Of a DNA stretch of 64,000 bases, positions 33,641-45,987 are shown one piece after another; within the stretch, counting starts at the first letter, position 1; each line of letters opens with the position of its first letter. Made by a program: the position numbers and the translations under genes. The stretch spans positions 7,672,338 through 7,736,337 of the forward strand of contig NC_067132.1 of assembly GCF_021347895.1 (NCBI RefSeq), written 5' to 3'. Below the pieces are notes generated by a model. It saw only the letters and a program-made list of their open reading frames with translations. It had not been told where the DNA came from and did not search any database. This stretch comes from Acanthochromis polyacanthus. Lineage: Eukaryota; Chordata; Actinopteri; Pomacentridae.

Positions 33641-33830
33641 TTTTTTTTTTGCCTTTTCTAGACTTTATTGGACAGGAGAGATAAAGAAAATGAGGAGAAG
33701 GTCTTTCCCCCAACTGGGAAAGACATGCAGCAAAGGGCCATGTGTGGGAATTGAACCCGGGCCACTGCATCAGAGACCAGCCCCTATACATGGTTCACCT
33801 GCTTAACCAATTGAGCTATACAGGTGCCCC
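33641..33830 (-). mobile_element. tRNA-derived SINE with poly(A) tail and target duplication, copy B
   Basis: The minus strand from 33830 begins GGGGCACCTGTATAGCTCAA with a perfect A box (TAGCTCAATTGG) and B box (GGGTTCAATTCC). The body is GGCCCTTTGCTGCATGTCTT and the end is an A run (T run at 33641-33650). Flanking ATCCAGGAAGAA (33629-33640) and ATCCAGGATGAT (33831-33842) form a 12-bp duplication with two mismatches, typical of LINE-driven insertion. Confidence 0.85.
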
Positions 33831-33842
33831 ATCCAGGATGAT

Positions 33843-35350
33843 TTGCCAGTGGATTGTCGCGGCCACTGCAAGAGTTGATAACTGGGTTTGAGTCAAATTT
33901 CAAATGCTAATTGTGAAATTTCTGTTTATTGCCTGACTGACTGTGAGTGACAGATGTTGGAGGTATTTTGTGGAAAATAAAATTCTGTGACTTTTAAACA
34001 TTTTCTGTGACCATAAACAGTGCGGATGGTGACAAAATAAAAGCTACAAGATGCAGTCATTTAATTTAATTCCACTCAGATGAACTATGTTTTGGTTACA
34101 GTCCTCCTCCTGAATGAAATAATTCACAAATAGAACATCAAAGACCAACTGACTTAGTTTTACAGATTTCAGTGTTGTCTCACAATCTTCATTTTTACAA
34201 ATAAGTGTGGAATGTCACACGGTAGCATGTTGTCATCTAAAGGGAGAAGAGACATCCTGTCTGTGTTCAAATAGGTTCTTTTGATTCAGATTTAAATAAC
34301 TTTCTTAATCAGTCTCTGTTCAGTTGTCCACTGACTTCTGGTTGATGGCTGTGACTCCTCCCCAGCTGATGCTGTGAGGGATTTTGTTCTGATTTTGTCT
34401 GACATACATTCCAGTCTAGTTATGGAAACTCAATGGGATGTTCTTCATGGTATTGTTGAGTTAGTCCTGTCTATCCTGGTGATAACTTGGGGCAGAATAC
34501 CTTTCATCCTCTCCAGCTATTGGCCTAGGTTGACCAGGTGATGCAGCTGGTAACATCTAAACCAGTTGCATTCACTCAGTAATGACCATGAAATGCAATT
34601 GAGACTTCTGAAAGCCAGTTAATGGACCAATTGAGTTTGGATATGCTGTTTACATCTTCATAAATATCAAGCATGATCCTCCATGTTAAAATAGATTACT
34701 GTAGTCATTTCTAGAATGAAAAACAACATTCTTCATCAAATCATGATTAGAAATGGCTGCAGATGAAAAAAATAAATAAAACGTCACAGTTCTGAAGTCT
34801 TTGAAGTGTCTGAGTAGGTCTGAGGTTACTGTAAGTGTAAATTCCCCCAGTGAGAGATCAGTGAAGTATAATTTATCTTATCTTAATTACTTAGATCTCT
34901 TTCCTCTGCTAGCTGTGGAGTTGAAGCACTTCTTTCCACAGCAAGACTTGATCATTAAAAACCATATTGGCAAAGGAAAATACGGATGAGTAGCAAATTG
35001 CAGGAAAACTTGAGAACAAAAAACACCCTAAGATAATGTACTGACTGTATGACATTCATTGACTATATTTATATGCTCCTTAGAAAATTAACCCCTTCTG
35101 CTTTGGACAACCGATATGCTTTCAGCGTCTGTATTTCAACGCCTTAAAGACAAAGGAAATGATCATACCGCTCTTCAGCCAGTTGTATAAATAGATATGG
35201 GTAGATGTAAATGTATAATTGTATATTTATATTATTCCAATGCACAGAATGATGTAGTATCCGAGAAAAGACATATTGCATGCAGCTTGTAAATATTGGT
35301 GTAAAGGGGTGGGAGCTTAATAAGTTTTACTTCTCCCCACTCCCTTTCGA
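33843..35350. other. Intergenic, no gene seen
   Basis: No supported feature; T-rich low complexity at 35350-35395. Confidence 0.3.
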
Positions 35351-35399
35351 GCTTTTTTGTTTTTCTTTTTTGTGTGGGTTTTTTTTTCTTTTTGTATTG

Positions 35400-36062
35400 A
35401 CATGTTTGATATGTTTATAAGGTTCAAACAAATTGTATCAAAACATCTTGTCACTTGTGGCGTGGACATGGAGGTGGTGACATCATATAAATATTTAGGT
35501 GTCCATCTTGACAATAAATTAGAGTGGTCTAAAAATGCAGACTTCATCTACAAAAAGGGCCAGAGCCAACTTTTTGCCTCAGAAGACTTCGATCTTTAGA
35601 CATCGTCATTAAGATGCTGCAGATGTTTTATCAGTCTGTGGTAGCAAGTGTCCTGTTTTATGCTGCAGTCTGCTGGGGAGGCAGCATAAAACAGAAGGAT
35701 GCAAGGCGTCTGAACAAACTGATTAAAAAAGCTGCTCTGTGGTTGGATTCAGATTGAACACATTGGAGGATGAGGTGGAGAGACAGGCACTTAAAAGATG
35801 AAGGCCATTCTGACAAACATGGATCATCCTCTTCACATCTGCCTCAATGAACAACAAAACATTGGTGGACGGCTCCTATCCCTGCGCTGCAGGACTGAAA
35901 GATTCAGGAAATCTTTCTTGCCATCAGCAATCAGACTGTTTCATTCAAAAGCAAAAAGATGAGACCAGACAATTGAATTTCCCTTCAGGGATCAATAAAG
36001 TCATTCTATTCTATTCTATTCTATTCTATTCTATTCTATTCTATTCTATTCTATTCTATTCC
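35400..36062 (+). mobile_element. 5'-truncated LINE: RT-region C-terminus and ATTCT tail
   Basis: Broken reading frames give VVTSYKYLGVHLDNKLEWS, then FYQSVVASVLFYAAVCWGGS, RLNKLIKKAA and FRKSFLPSAIRLFH. These are the conserved C-terminal blocks of fish jockey/CR1/L2-like LINE polyproteins, here with several frameshifts. The 3' end is TTTCCCTTCAGGGATCAATA followed by about twelve ATTCT units (36003-36062). Confidence 0.8.
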
Positions 36063-36779
36063 TTCTCAGTCCAGTCACAGAAAAGTATTGATAGACTGCC
36101 AAGAATCATGCTGAGCACATTCATGCTGCAAAATTGACAAGTCTCTTTGACCCTTATGACCCAGTGGTGTTTCTTTCAGGCCAATCCTCAGGAAAAACCT
36201 ATATTTAACCTACTTCCAGAAGGGGTCTAAAAGTAGAATAATCATTGTTCTCTGCATCCGTTCGTACACACTATGGGAAATGACTGTGGGATGTAATAAA
36301 ATGCATGGGCCACTGGACAGAAAAATACAAGCATGTGCATGATGAAATGTCAGTTTGAACTTTTAAAAATCACAGATGTGTCAAATGGAAATCTTCATTG
36401 GAGGCAATATCTCAAAATGTCTCTTAATTTTTCAGTGTTGACATGACTGTATATAATGGTGATGTGGGGATGTTTTTCAGATGCCTTTCACTCGGCCTGT
36501 CTCTGCTTTATGTGATGGCTGAGAACCTTGTGGTTGCCCTTGCTGTTAAACACATGCCAAACCCATGTGTGCAACATCACAACCTCAAAGCTCTGCTGGA
36601 TTCACACGTTTCTCATGCACCATCAAACCAGTACTGAAGTGCTGGAGAACCTGGCCTTGTTCAGAGAGCATAACACACTGCTTTTCTGTCAGACTACAGG
36701 CTACAGCCAGAGCAACAATACGGATCTGATGATACACTGTCCCAGCATCAAGAATGTGAACTAAATATTCATGGCCTTC
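36063..36779. other. No gene seen
   Basis: Two overlapping short frames (36443-36764) lack recognisable domains; they may be decayed upstream LINE sequence. Confidence 0.25.
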
Positions 36780-36829
36780 ATCTTACTCCAAGAAACCATT
36801 ATAGTACAGCACACACACACACACTCCCT

Positions 36830-37735
36830 GGTATTACAACTGCACAAAGCACCCCTATTGAGTTGGTGGCCTCTTACAAATATCTTGGCATCACAACTGA
36901 TGAAAGCCTCTGTTTTAAACCCCAAATCGAAAAGCTTTTAAAGAAATTGAAATTAAAATTGGGTTTCTTTTTCAGGAACAAATCATGTTTTTGTTTCGAT
37001 GCCAGGGGGCGGCTTGTTGCTGCCACCTTCTTGCCTGTTCTTGATTACGGACAAATTGTTGATATTGCTGATGAATGCCTCCACCCACTTTCTCAAACTG
37101 TTGGATGCTGTTTTTCATGGAGCACTTAGATTTATAACAGGCTGTAAACCTCTCACACACCACTGCACTTTGTACTTCTTGGTTAACTGGTCATCATTGT
37201 CCAGGGGCAGGTTTCTCCACTGGTATCATTTCTTTTATAAAACTATCTTGGTCTGCTGCCAACATATTTATCCTCCGTCATGTCATGTAAATAGTTCAGC
37301 CATAGTCTACGCTCCCAGGACTTCATTACTTTCACCATCCCCTCAGTCTGCACAGAACTTAGCAAAACAGCTTTTTCTTACTCTGCCCCCTCAATGTGGA
37401 ACTCACTACAGCAGAGCCTGAAAATGTTCCACTAGTCTCTCCTGGAGGAATTCAAACATCTCTTAAATACTATGGTATTATCATCTCGTAGGACTTGTTG
37501 TTCTTAATGTTTTAACTTCCTTACTTTATTGCTGTTAATCTTGTGTTTTGTCATAAACCTGTCTGTCTGGAACTCAGTGTTATATTATTATATTATCTAG
37601 TACAGGTCCCTTAGTCTTGTTTGTCAGTGACTGTGTTGTTTTGTTATGTTTGTTGGGGACAAGTCTCTCTTGAGAATGAGACCCTGTGTCTCAATGAGAT
37701 TACTTGTATAAATAGAGGTTAAATTTAAAAAATAT
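36830..37735 (+). mobile_element. 5'-truncated LINE of a second type (L2-like 3' end)
   Basis: Conceptual pieces IELVASYKYLGITTDESLCF, then LKLKLGFFFRNKSCFCFDAR, LRFITGCKPLTHHCTLY and QLFLTLPPQCGTHYSRA match the C-terminal blocks of fish LINE RTs, in two or more frames. The end GAGACCCTGTGTCTCAATGA, then ATAAATAGAGGTTAAA, resembles L2-type tails. It starts just after a CA dinucleotide run at 36813-36826. Confidence 0.75.
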
Positions 37736-38369
37736 CACAAGGGAAAGGGGGAAAAGAAAATTGATCAAAACCTCATATGACTTGGTGTGATAGTGTTTTG
37801 TAAAAATGGTTTCAAAGGCTGTTGTAAACTTGCAATGAGAAAGAAGGTGGAAAGATCCAGGAGGGCTGACCACCCTCTATAACAGGAAACTAGAATCAAG
37901 CAGCAACCTCTAGGACTAAAAAAATTAAGTGCCAAAAAATGTAGTTCTTCAAATGGCCACTTGAGGCTGGAACCAAACATGAGTCATTCGCCATAGAGCC
38001 CCATGTTAAAATGTCCAACTTTACAGCAAAAACAAAGATGTTTACAGCCTGGTAAAAAATACACTTTTGATTTTGGTAGCTAATTTCCCTAGTTGTTAAT
38101 TACAACTGTTTGAGGAGTTAATTATTATATAACTAATGTTCTAAGTTTCCATTGTGTTCAGCGTTAAAGCCATGCATATGAAAAGAATGGCCTCTTTGGT
38201 CCCCAGAGAATGAATCCCCTAACTGTTCATCTACCACCATCATCTGATCAACATTTGAAAAATTTTGCAAACTGAATACTACCTACCTTGGTATTACCTT
38301 TAGATGTGCATTTGTTTTTTTTTTCATAAGCCATTGAGGTTCTGTGTCCACCTTCTGACAGGTCAGAGC
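37736..38369. other. Intergenic, no gene seen
   Basis: Nothing assignable. Confidence 0.3.
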
Positions 38370-38924
38370 TGTTTTGACATATCTCTGTTGCATGATACAT
38401 CACCATGTTACCAGTGTCATTGTAAGAATGTTAGCATTTGGTTCAAAGCTGTGCCTAAGTAGTGGCTGTCCTAAAGCACAGAGCAGTTAAGTTGTTAGCT
38501 CCTGCCTACTAGTATAGGTTTAAGCTGTATCAGCCACCTAACGCTGAGTTCAGACTACATGACATCAGTGTGAAAATAGTCTGATATTGAAGGATGTATT
38601 TTTGTTGTTATCAAAGACAATTGATCATTGTATCCTGTCTAGTATGTCATAGTTGTCGAAAACCAATGCCACGTCTGGGATATCTTTCACCACAAAGGGT
38701 TATCATGTTGGAAATTTTGTTTAATTTCTCTCTGGTTATTTGATAACTTCAACAAGACACATTTTTGGCAAAATCAGGATGCAGGATAGACAACAAGTAC
38801 TGACCTTTGGTACAACCCATGACTGGATCCACAGGGTTTACTTTCTTTTTAAGGGTTTTCTGAAGAGAAGACATTTTTGTTTCTTGTTTTTTCTTCACCC
38901 TCCTTCCTGAATTAATCAACCAGG
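38370..38924. repeat. 555-bp direct duplicate, copy 1
   Basis: Runs from TGTTTTGACATATCTCTG to TTAATCAACCAGG and is almost identical to 44781-45335; I see two substitutions (near 38728 and 38735). On the minus strand it contains a 60-codon frame (NSGRRVKKKQETKMSS... to AKNVSC) that I do not recognise. No inverted ends are visible. Confidence 0.9.
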
Positions 38925-40587
38925 TTGTGAAAGACAACAGGACTGGACGGTGCCCAATAACAGTCTGGCATGGCCTAATTTGACACCATCTGAGATAAAA
39001 ACATTGTTTATCCTTAATCTAGTATAACAGAAGACATGTTCCCCTTTCACTTAAAATCTTTATTCAAAGCTATATGTGGCATTTCATGTTGCATTTCATT
39101 TTAAAAAAAATACATTCAGCATTCGTCTTAGTTCACCCATGACTGAGACTAATTAAAACAGGCACCACTGTGAGTAGATTTTTTTTTACTCTTTAAATAA
39201 CAGTGTCTGATGCCTTACGTTCCAATCTGCTCTGACACATGCAGTTTAATATGTTCACTGATGGAAGTGTTCAGCTCACTGGTCTGTACTCAGAGTGAAG
39301 TAAGAAATCATCTGATATGAGTAGCAACAGCAAAAGGTCACTTGGCAGTCTGCGATCTGCCTTCTCTGTGTCAGATTTACAACTTTCATGCTGGCATTTA
39401 TGGAATGTTCTGTTAACAGCATAACTGTCATCCTTCTCAGCATCGTGGAAGGTATTGTGTAGAAGTTCAGCAGCAACAACAACACTGTGTATGAGATTCC
39501 TCTTTTGAAAACAAAGGATTCTTTATCTTTCATGGTTACACATGATTGAGAGACTAAGACAAGGAATACATTTGCAACCACAAACTTGAATAATACTGGG
39601 ATGAAATTTGCAGTGCATGCTATCCACCTACAGGTCCATCCATCCTCCCAGTTAACTCCTACCCTGTGTTTTCCATATGGCTGCTGGAGAGTTACATGTT
39701 CACTACCGACTCATTAACTATTCTGACTGCAATTGGGGATCATTTGTTTGCCATTGGCCTGTTTCCCTTAGCAACTTCCCTCGAAACCCGCCACTGTGGA
39801 GACTATTCAAAGGAGGCAAAGTGAACAAAGAGCAGAGGTAACAAGTCAGTCAAACAAAGTCACATGGTTGCCTTTCCACTTCAGCAACTCACATCTGATA
39901 GAAAACTCTAAACCTCCAAATAACGCATCCTCTCTTTGAGTGACATTTCACAACAAGAACGGCTGATCTATTCACCTCCAGCTTTTTGCATTTTACAAGC
40001 CTATTAAGAGAGGGAGTCAGAGATAGGAGTGACTCGAACTGTGGCTGAATTGACTGTTTATCTGGGCTTGCTTTTAATGGACAGGGTATGTGGACTCTGC
40101 CATTACAGCATACTGGGAATTGATTGTCCATTACACTGTGGCTGACCCCATATGTCACTCCAGGAAAAACACTGTGAATGTGGTTCTCTCCATGCATGCA
40201 CATTAGAGATATGACTGCCAAGCTATGGGATACTTAATAGATAAATAAGGAGAAAATGGTACTGGTGACAGCTTCTTTTAAATACACCTGCAGCACAGAA
40301 GGCTAACCTACGGTGCACATTGCTGATTGAATATGATGATTGATTATAAAGAGAAAAATAAATGTACAATGTGCAGAGGTCTAGCTGAAACATCCTGAGG
40401 TTTGTCTGACCACAAGTGAATACACTGTAGTTGGACAGAAGATTCAGTTCCTTAAACAGGAAAAAGCGGAGTCAAGCCAGACCACAGATGCGTAGCTGAA
40501 ATCCTCTGGGCATGTACAAACTAAACAACATTTACTGTAACTGCTTTTAACCATTTTCTCACTGTTATGTCAATCTTTCCAATGAAC
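38925..40587. other. Intergenic, no gene seen
   Basis: No supported feature; the reading frames on the minus strand look random. Confidence 0.3.
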
Positions 40588-40910
40588 AACATCCATCCAT
40601 TATCTATACACTGCTTAATCGTCATTAGGGTCGTGGGAGGGCTGGGGTCTATCTATCTAAGGCAGGGCACACCCTGAACAGGCCACCACTCTATCACAGG
40701 GCTACACATAGAGACTATGAACAATTTAGACTTTCCAATTGACCTCAGCATGATTTTAGACTGAGGAAGCCGGAGTACCCAGGGAAAATACACTCATGCA
40801 CAGGAAGCACATGCAAACTCTATGAAGAAAGATCCCAGGAAGTGGGACGCCAACTGTGGATCTTCTAGCTGCAAGGCGAAAGTGCTAACTACCAAGCCAA
40901 ACTACAGCCA
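40588..40910 (-). repeat. Dispersed tRNA-headed SINE-like repeat, copy 4
   Basis: Begins CATCCATCCATTATCTATAC and shares ATCACAGGGCTACACATA, CACATGCAAACTC and GCAAGGCGAAAGTGCTAACT with the other copies. The most diverged of the four by eye. Confidence 0.7.
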
Positions 40911-41792
40911 ATGAACAACATGCATTTTCATAACCAGGCTCTTCTCTGAAACTCCAGTAAGTATTAAAGTATGTTTTAAGAGATTTAAAGGCAGTAGGTC
41001 ACTCTCTGGTCATCGGGAAACCCTTAAAATCTCATCTGCGTGTGACAAAATTACATATTTTCTTTCCATGAAAATAATCTCTTCCTGCCTTAAACTGGAT
41101 TAGATGTAATTCCACTGGTGTTTCCTCTAGAATGTGCAAATCTACAAAATCCCTGTCTCCCTTTCCCCCCACCTCTCTGTGACTTGCCGAATCTCAAGTA
41201 AACCAGAGCCTGTGATTGTTTCCATCATCTCTGACTGTCCCTCTGTGCTCTGACATGTGGGTAAATTGATCAGTGTCATTGGTAATGTCAGTGACATTAC
41301 CAGGACAATGCCCTAACACTAAGGATTTTTGATTGTTGTGGACACTTCTCATTAATAATAACAACAGTAATCTGCTGGATTTCTGGCTCCTTAGATACTG
41401 GGCGTGATGAATACTGCTCTGTACATTCCTGCAGCCAACAGCAGAACATTTGGTTAACTTTGCTTGTAGCTGAGACATTTTAGAATTAGCAGTAGCAGCA
41501 CTAGAAAACAAATAAAGCTGGTGGACTGTCAGGGAGCTGTCTGTTTTGAACGACTAACCTGGAAGAATCATCAGGGAGAGGGCAGGATTACACAAAGTTT
41601 TAGCTGGATGACTATCACAATGGCACATAGTACTTTGGTCAAATTGTCACTGACATGTAAAGCTGTGGGAATTTCTAGTAGTGCAGTTTTGAGTTTACTC
41701 TTTCAACTTGATAATAACAAACAAACACAACAAAAAATGGTATTCCAACTGGTGTTGCCTTTAAAGTGTTGTTGCCACAGCAGTTGTTAGTG
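40911..41792. other. Intergenic, no gene seen
   Basis: Nothing recognised up to the hAT MITE. Confidence 0.3.
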
Positions 41793-42383
41793 CAGGGGTG
41801 TCAAACGTGTGGCCCGTGGCTGAAAATGAGCCCGCCAGAGGGTCCATGTGATGAAAAAAGTCGTTTTGATCATAATGTTAAAGAGTTAAATAAGTTGTTG
41901 TTTTTTCTTGTTTTTGTCATTTTGTGTTTCCTTTTTCTTATTTTTGCCATTTTGTGTTTTGCTTTTTTCATTGTTTGTCTATTTTTGTTGTTGTTTTGTT
42001 TCTCACTTTTGTCATTTTTTTGTCTTGTTTGTGTCATGTGTAATTTATTGTCTCATTTTTGTCATTTGCCCATTTTTTTGCCACTTTCTAACTTTTTTGT
42101 CCAATTTTTTGTCTCTTTTGTTTTGTTTCAGGTTGTTTATCTGATTTTTTTTATTGCTTTGTCTCATTTTGTATTTTTTGTCTTGTTTTTGCTGTTTTTG
42201 TTGTTGTTTTTGTCTGATTTAGGTCATTTTGATCATGAAGTTAAATACTACATTGTTCACTTCCAGATGCCTGAGACTAAATGTTGTTAATTTTTTTAAA
42301 TATATGTTTTTATGCTGTGATTTTATTGGTCCTGCCCACTGAAGATCAAAATGGGCGGAACTAAGGTGAGTTTGACACCCTTG
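41793..42383. mobile_element. hAT-type MITE with T-rich minisatellite interior
   Basis: The left end is CAGGGGTGTCAAACGTG; the right end is the complement of CAAGGGTGTCAAACTCAC. Flanks TGTTAGTG (41785-41792) and GGTTAGTG (42384-42391) agree at 7 of 8 bases, the hAT target size. The middle is a degenerate TTTTTGTCATTTTGTGTTT-type array, which produces a long but meaningless frame. Confidence 0.8.
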
Positions 42384-42399
42384 GGTTAGTGCCACTTCC

Positions 42400-42593
42400 A
42401 TCCGGCTCTTATTGTGAAACCCCCAACCGGAAGCTTGTCGTGTAGTTGCAGTGAACTTCCAGCTGTGGAGGAGTTGAGCTGCAGGCTGTGTGACTGACAG
42501 TCGGTGTGTGTCCGCGGGATATTACAACAGTGTGTTCCCTGCTGATTCAACAGCTTCAGAAACTCCGTGTTTGTTCCTGGACATCGTCGGTAG
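42400..42593 (+). promoter_or_regulatory. Candidate promoter and untranslated first exon
   Basis: A GC-richer stretch holds ACCGGAAG (ETS-type site, about 42426-42433) and ends at a donor-like TCGTCG|GTAGGTGA. It starts right after the hAT MITE. A compatible downstream exon with strong splice sites lies at 53923-53992. Entirely inferential. Confidence 0.3.
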
Positions 42594-44371
42594 GTGAATT
42601 TCACTGAATGTTTGTGCATGTAAATGAAACTCCATATTGTTGTTCCAACGTGACGAAGGACTTTTATCAACTTAGTTGTTTTTGTAACGGCGTCAAACAG
42701 AAAGCAGTTTAAACAGAAGTCTGTTAACACGATAATGTGCAACTTAAAATGCCAGCTGCTAATGTTTCATGTCACTTCGGTGGTGTTTTCTGACGATAAT
42801 GTGAAAATGTTTTTTTTGAAAGATGTTTTTTAATCACATGAGCCTTCAAAGTCCCGGCGTACATCCAGGTGAACACAAACTCCTCTGGACAGGTGGAGTG
42901 TGTTCATTTGAGTAGACACCGTCCACAGCAGCTTTCACGGCTGAAATGTGAAAGGTGGAGTCTGCGTTTAGATAACTTGTGAAACTAGAGACACAAGGAC
43001 ACAATAGACTATTTTAATATCTCTGAAGGGAGGACGCAGTGCCAGATATATATTATGTTACCCTGTACATGACACCCAATACCACAGTAGGGAGCAGGCA
43101 CTGGTGCTGCTCTGTAGGTAGAGAACGTAATGACAAACTGCGTTCAAACGTTTGGTGATTAAACGTTATCATACCGGTGATCAGCAGAGAATCAGCAAAC
43201 ATCCTGCTGCAATGAATTTCTTTTGTCAAAAACAAACTGCACATTACCATGATTTGCTGCGATGTAAGGCAAACATGTTATTGCATTCAGTATCTCCTAC
43301 AGCCAGTGGTGAACACGCTAACAGCTTAAATGCACATTTTGTCAAATTATACGTGATTTATACAAACACACACCCACATGCATACACAGTGCACTTTCCA
43401 AGTGTTTTTTCCTTTCCTTCTTATTTGGCAGGTAGTCTGGTGCTAGGAATCTGCCAAAATAAATAACCTGCAAGTAATTAGGAACACGACTTCTGTGCTC
43501 TTTCTCCGCTCTTGGAAGTGCATAGGGAAGCTAATTAGCAGCCATTCCCCTTCACCAAGCCTAGAAGATGTGAGGTCAGTGAACTCGGAGGGATTGTGAC
43601 AACACTCAAGTACCTTGTGCTTGATCATTCTAATGGCCACAAAATGGAATCACTTTTTAGACTCAGCATGCCTATTTACTTAAATTTTGCACTTTGCCTT
43701 TTTAAATCAAACCTTATCCCTGATTCAGTTCCTTTTGCCAACTGTTCGTACAGTTTCCCCAGGAAAGATCAAATTTAATTTTACGTGCTGAGGATACGGA
43801 TCCATTAAAAAAAAAAAAAAAAAACTCTCCCGTGTTCTCACCAGTATTAACAGACATGTTTCTTTCTCTTCATGTTGTTGTCTACATTGAGTTATATCAA
43901 GTTTTGATCAAAACTTGGCAGTGATTTTGACACTGGCTCAGAAGGTGTAGTTTTAGAAGTTACATACTCGGCTTTTCTTCCTCTGTAAAGGTGATATGGC
44001 TAAAAAACTTGACCTTTAAATCCTCATGGTCTAAGCCTGCAGAACAAGGAGCAACATCCGAAAAATGAAAAACGCTGTTCAGTGTCCACTGAGGACAGCA
44101 TCTGCAGATGTGCTGGTAATAGTAGTGATTAGTGTCAGTCTCCTTTTGGACAGAAATAGCAATGGATGATCCCACTGGAGTGAGATCAAAGTGATGATTA
44201 AGTCTCCAACCTGTCTGCTGTTGTAGGACTTTGTAATCATCTGTGGTAATAGCTGTATGATGGCGTTAAGCTGTGGGTAAGCAGTATCTCCACTTCAGTA
44301 GAATGCTGTCCAGAAACATCTAGTCTCACTATAAGATGTCAAGTCTTCATATAAATAGTCTAATTCTAGTG
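42594..44371. other. Putative intron or intergenic; no gene seen
   Basis: Only low-complexity runs, including 18-19 A at about 43807-43825. Confidence 0.3.
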
Positions 44372-44780
44372 CAGGGGTGTCAAACTCATTTTAGTTCTGG
44401 TTCCACATTCAGCCCATTTTGGTCTCTAGTGGACCGGACCAGTAAAACACAGAATAATGACCTATAAATAACGACAACTCCAGAGTTTTCTTTTGTTTCG
44501 GTGTAAAAAAAAAGTCCATTCTGGGAATGTTCACATTTCAGGAATTACATTTTAAAACATAATGAACAACCGGAAAATTCTTATGAAAAATAAGCTCAAT
44601 TTCAACAACATTCAACCTCCATTTATTATTTAGACATTATAACTTACAGATCACATGAGGATCTATAAAGACACCAAACAATCATCTGGAACTGAACAAT
44701 ACACAAAACAACAAATAAAGCAAGACACAACATGACAAAAACACAAGAGAGCAAAAAGGAAACACAGAACGACAAAAACA
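44372..44780. mobile_element. hAT MITE, left part only
   Basis: Starts CAGGGGTGTCAAACTCATTT, a hAT-type end, and runs into an A/C-rich minisatellite (ACAAAACAACAAATAAAGC). It is cut at 44781 where the 555-bp duplicate begins. Confidence 0.65.
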
Positions 44781-45335
44781 TGTTTTGACATATCTCTGTT
44801 GCATGATACATCACCATGTTACCAGTGTCATTGTAAGAATGTTAGCATTTGGTTCAAAGCTGTGCCTAAGTAGTGGCTGTCCTAAAGCACAGAGCAGTTA
44901 AGTTGTTAGCTCCTGCCTACTAGTATAGGTTTAAGCTGTATCAGCCACCTAACGCTGAGTTCAGACTACATGACATCAGTGTGAAAATAGTCTGATATTG
45001 AAGGATGTATTTTTGTTGTTATCAAAGACAATTGATCATTGTATCCTGTCTAGTATGTCATAGTTGTCGAAAACCAATGCCACGTCTGGGATATCTTTCA
45101 CCACAAAGGGTTATCATGTTGGAAATTTTGTTTAATTTCTCTCTGGTCATTTGGTAACTTCAACAAGACACATTTTTGGCAAAATCAGGATGCAGGATAG
45201 ACAACAAGTACTGACCTTTGGTACAACCCATGACTGGATCCACAGGGTTTACTTTCTTTTTAAGGGTTTTCTGAAGAGAAGACATTTTTGTTTCTTGTTT
45301 TTTCTTCACCCTCCTTCCTGAATTAATCAACCAGG
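44781..45335. repeat. 555-bp direct duplicate, copy 2
   Basis: Same length and orientation as 38370-38924, over 99% identical by eye. It replaces the right side of a hAT MITE and is followed by GC-rich DNA absent from copy 1. Confidence 0.9.
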
Positions 45336-45987
45336 CGGGCGAGCTACGCACTACGCAACCGCGCGCACATTTGTTTTGCTTGTGGAGGAGAGAGCATCAG
45401 GGCTCAGCAACTTCCAGAAAAGTTACCAATCCCACGGCTTGTCAGGCCAAGAGACTGCAGGACGTTTTTTGGCTCGGGGTGCTCGCGTCGCTCCCCAACC
45501 ACGGCCTCCATAGCCCGCCTGGCGGCTTCGTTTAGATGCCGGACCTCTGGAGGAAGATGTTGGGGCGTCTGGGACATACTCTTCATCAGAGGAGTCATGC
45601 AATTCTGAACTCTGGATAGAAATAAATAAACAATGTAACACATATACACGCGTAAATGCACTAAGTTTGATAAACAACGTCATCGAGAGGGATACACGAA
45701 TGTAATCACATATTGAAACTTTACTCGTTCGTCCTAGCAGATTCATGTTATTTTGGTATTAGGACAAGTTAGACTCAATACAGAATTCTAATGTAATTCC
45801 TTTATTATTTACTAAATGTACTAAATGTAGAAGAGGGGAAAACAGCAAAACAGGCAAGATGCTGCAGCACTCCGGGCACTCCTCTCATGTACTGCGCGCG
45901 TGCACAAATAAAGGTGCGAAATCAGAGGGAGGGAGGGACCACCAGTGTTTTGGGAGACGCTGCGATTCAAACTCCGGACAGCAGCTT
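45336..45987 (-). other. Unassigned segment with a possible coding fragment on the minus strand
   Basis: The minus strand from about 45612 reads SSELHDSSDEEYVPDAPTSS, then SKRSRQAGYGGRGWGATR and a Lys/Arg-rich end to a stop near 45423. An acceptor-like TTTCTATCCAG sits just before it. The acidic then basic profile is reminiscent of transposase or nuclear-protein N-termini (piggyBac-like N-termini have DS-D-E-rich starts), but I cannot assign it. The rest is CpG-containing non-coding DNA. Confidence 0.3.

Noticed and set aside
41766..42290. 174-codon hydrophobic reading frame resembling a membrane protein
   Set aside because: It is the translation of the T-rich array inside a hAT MITE (Phe/Leu/Val-rich only because of T runs).
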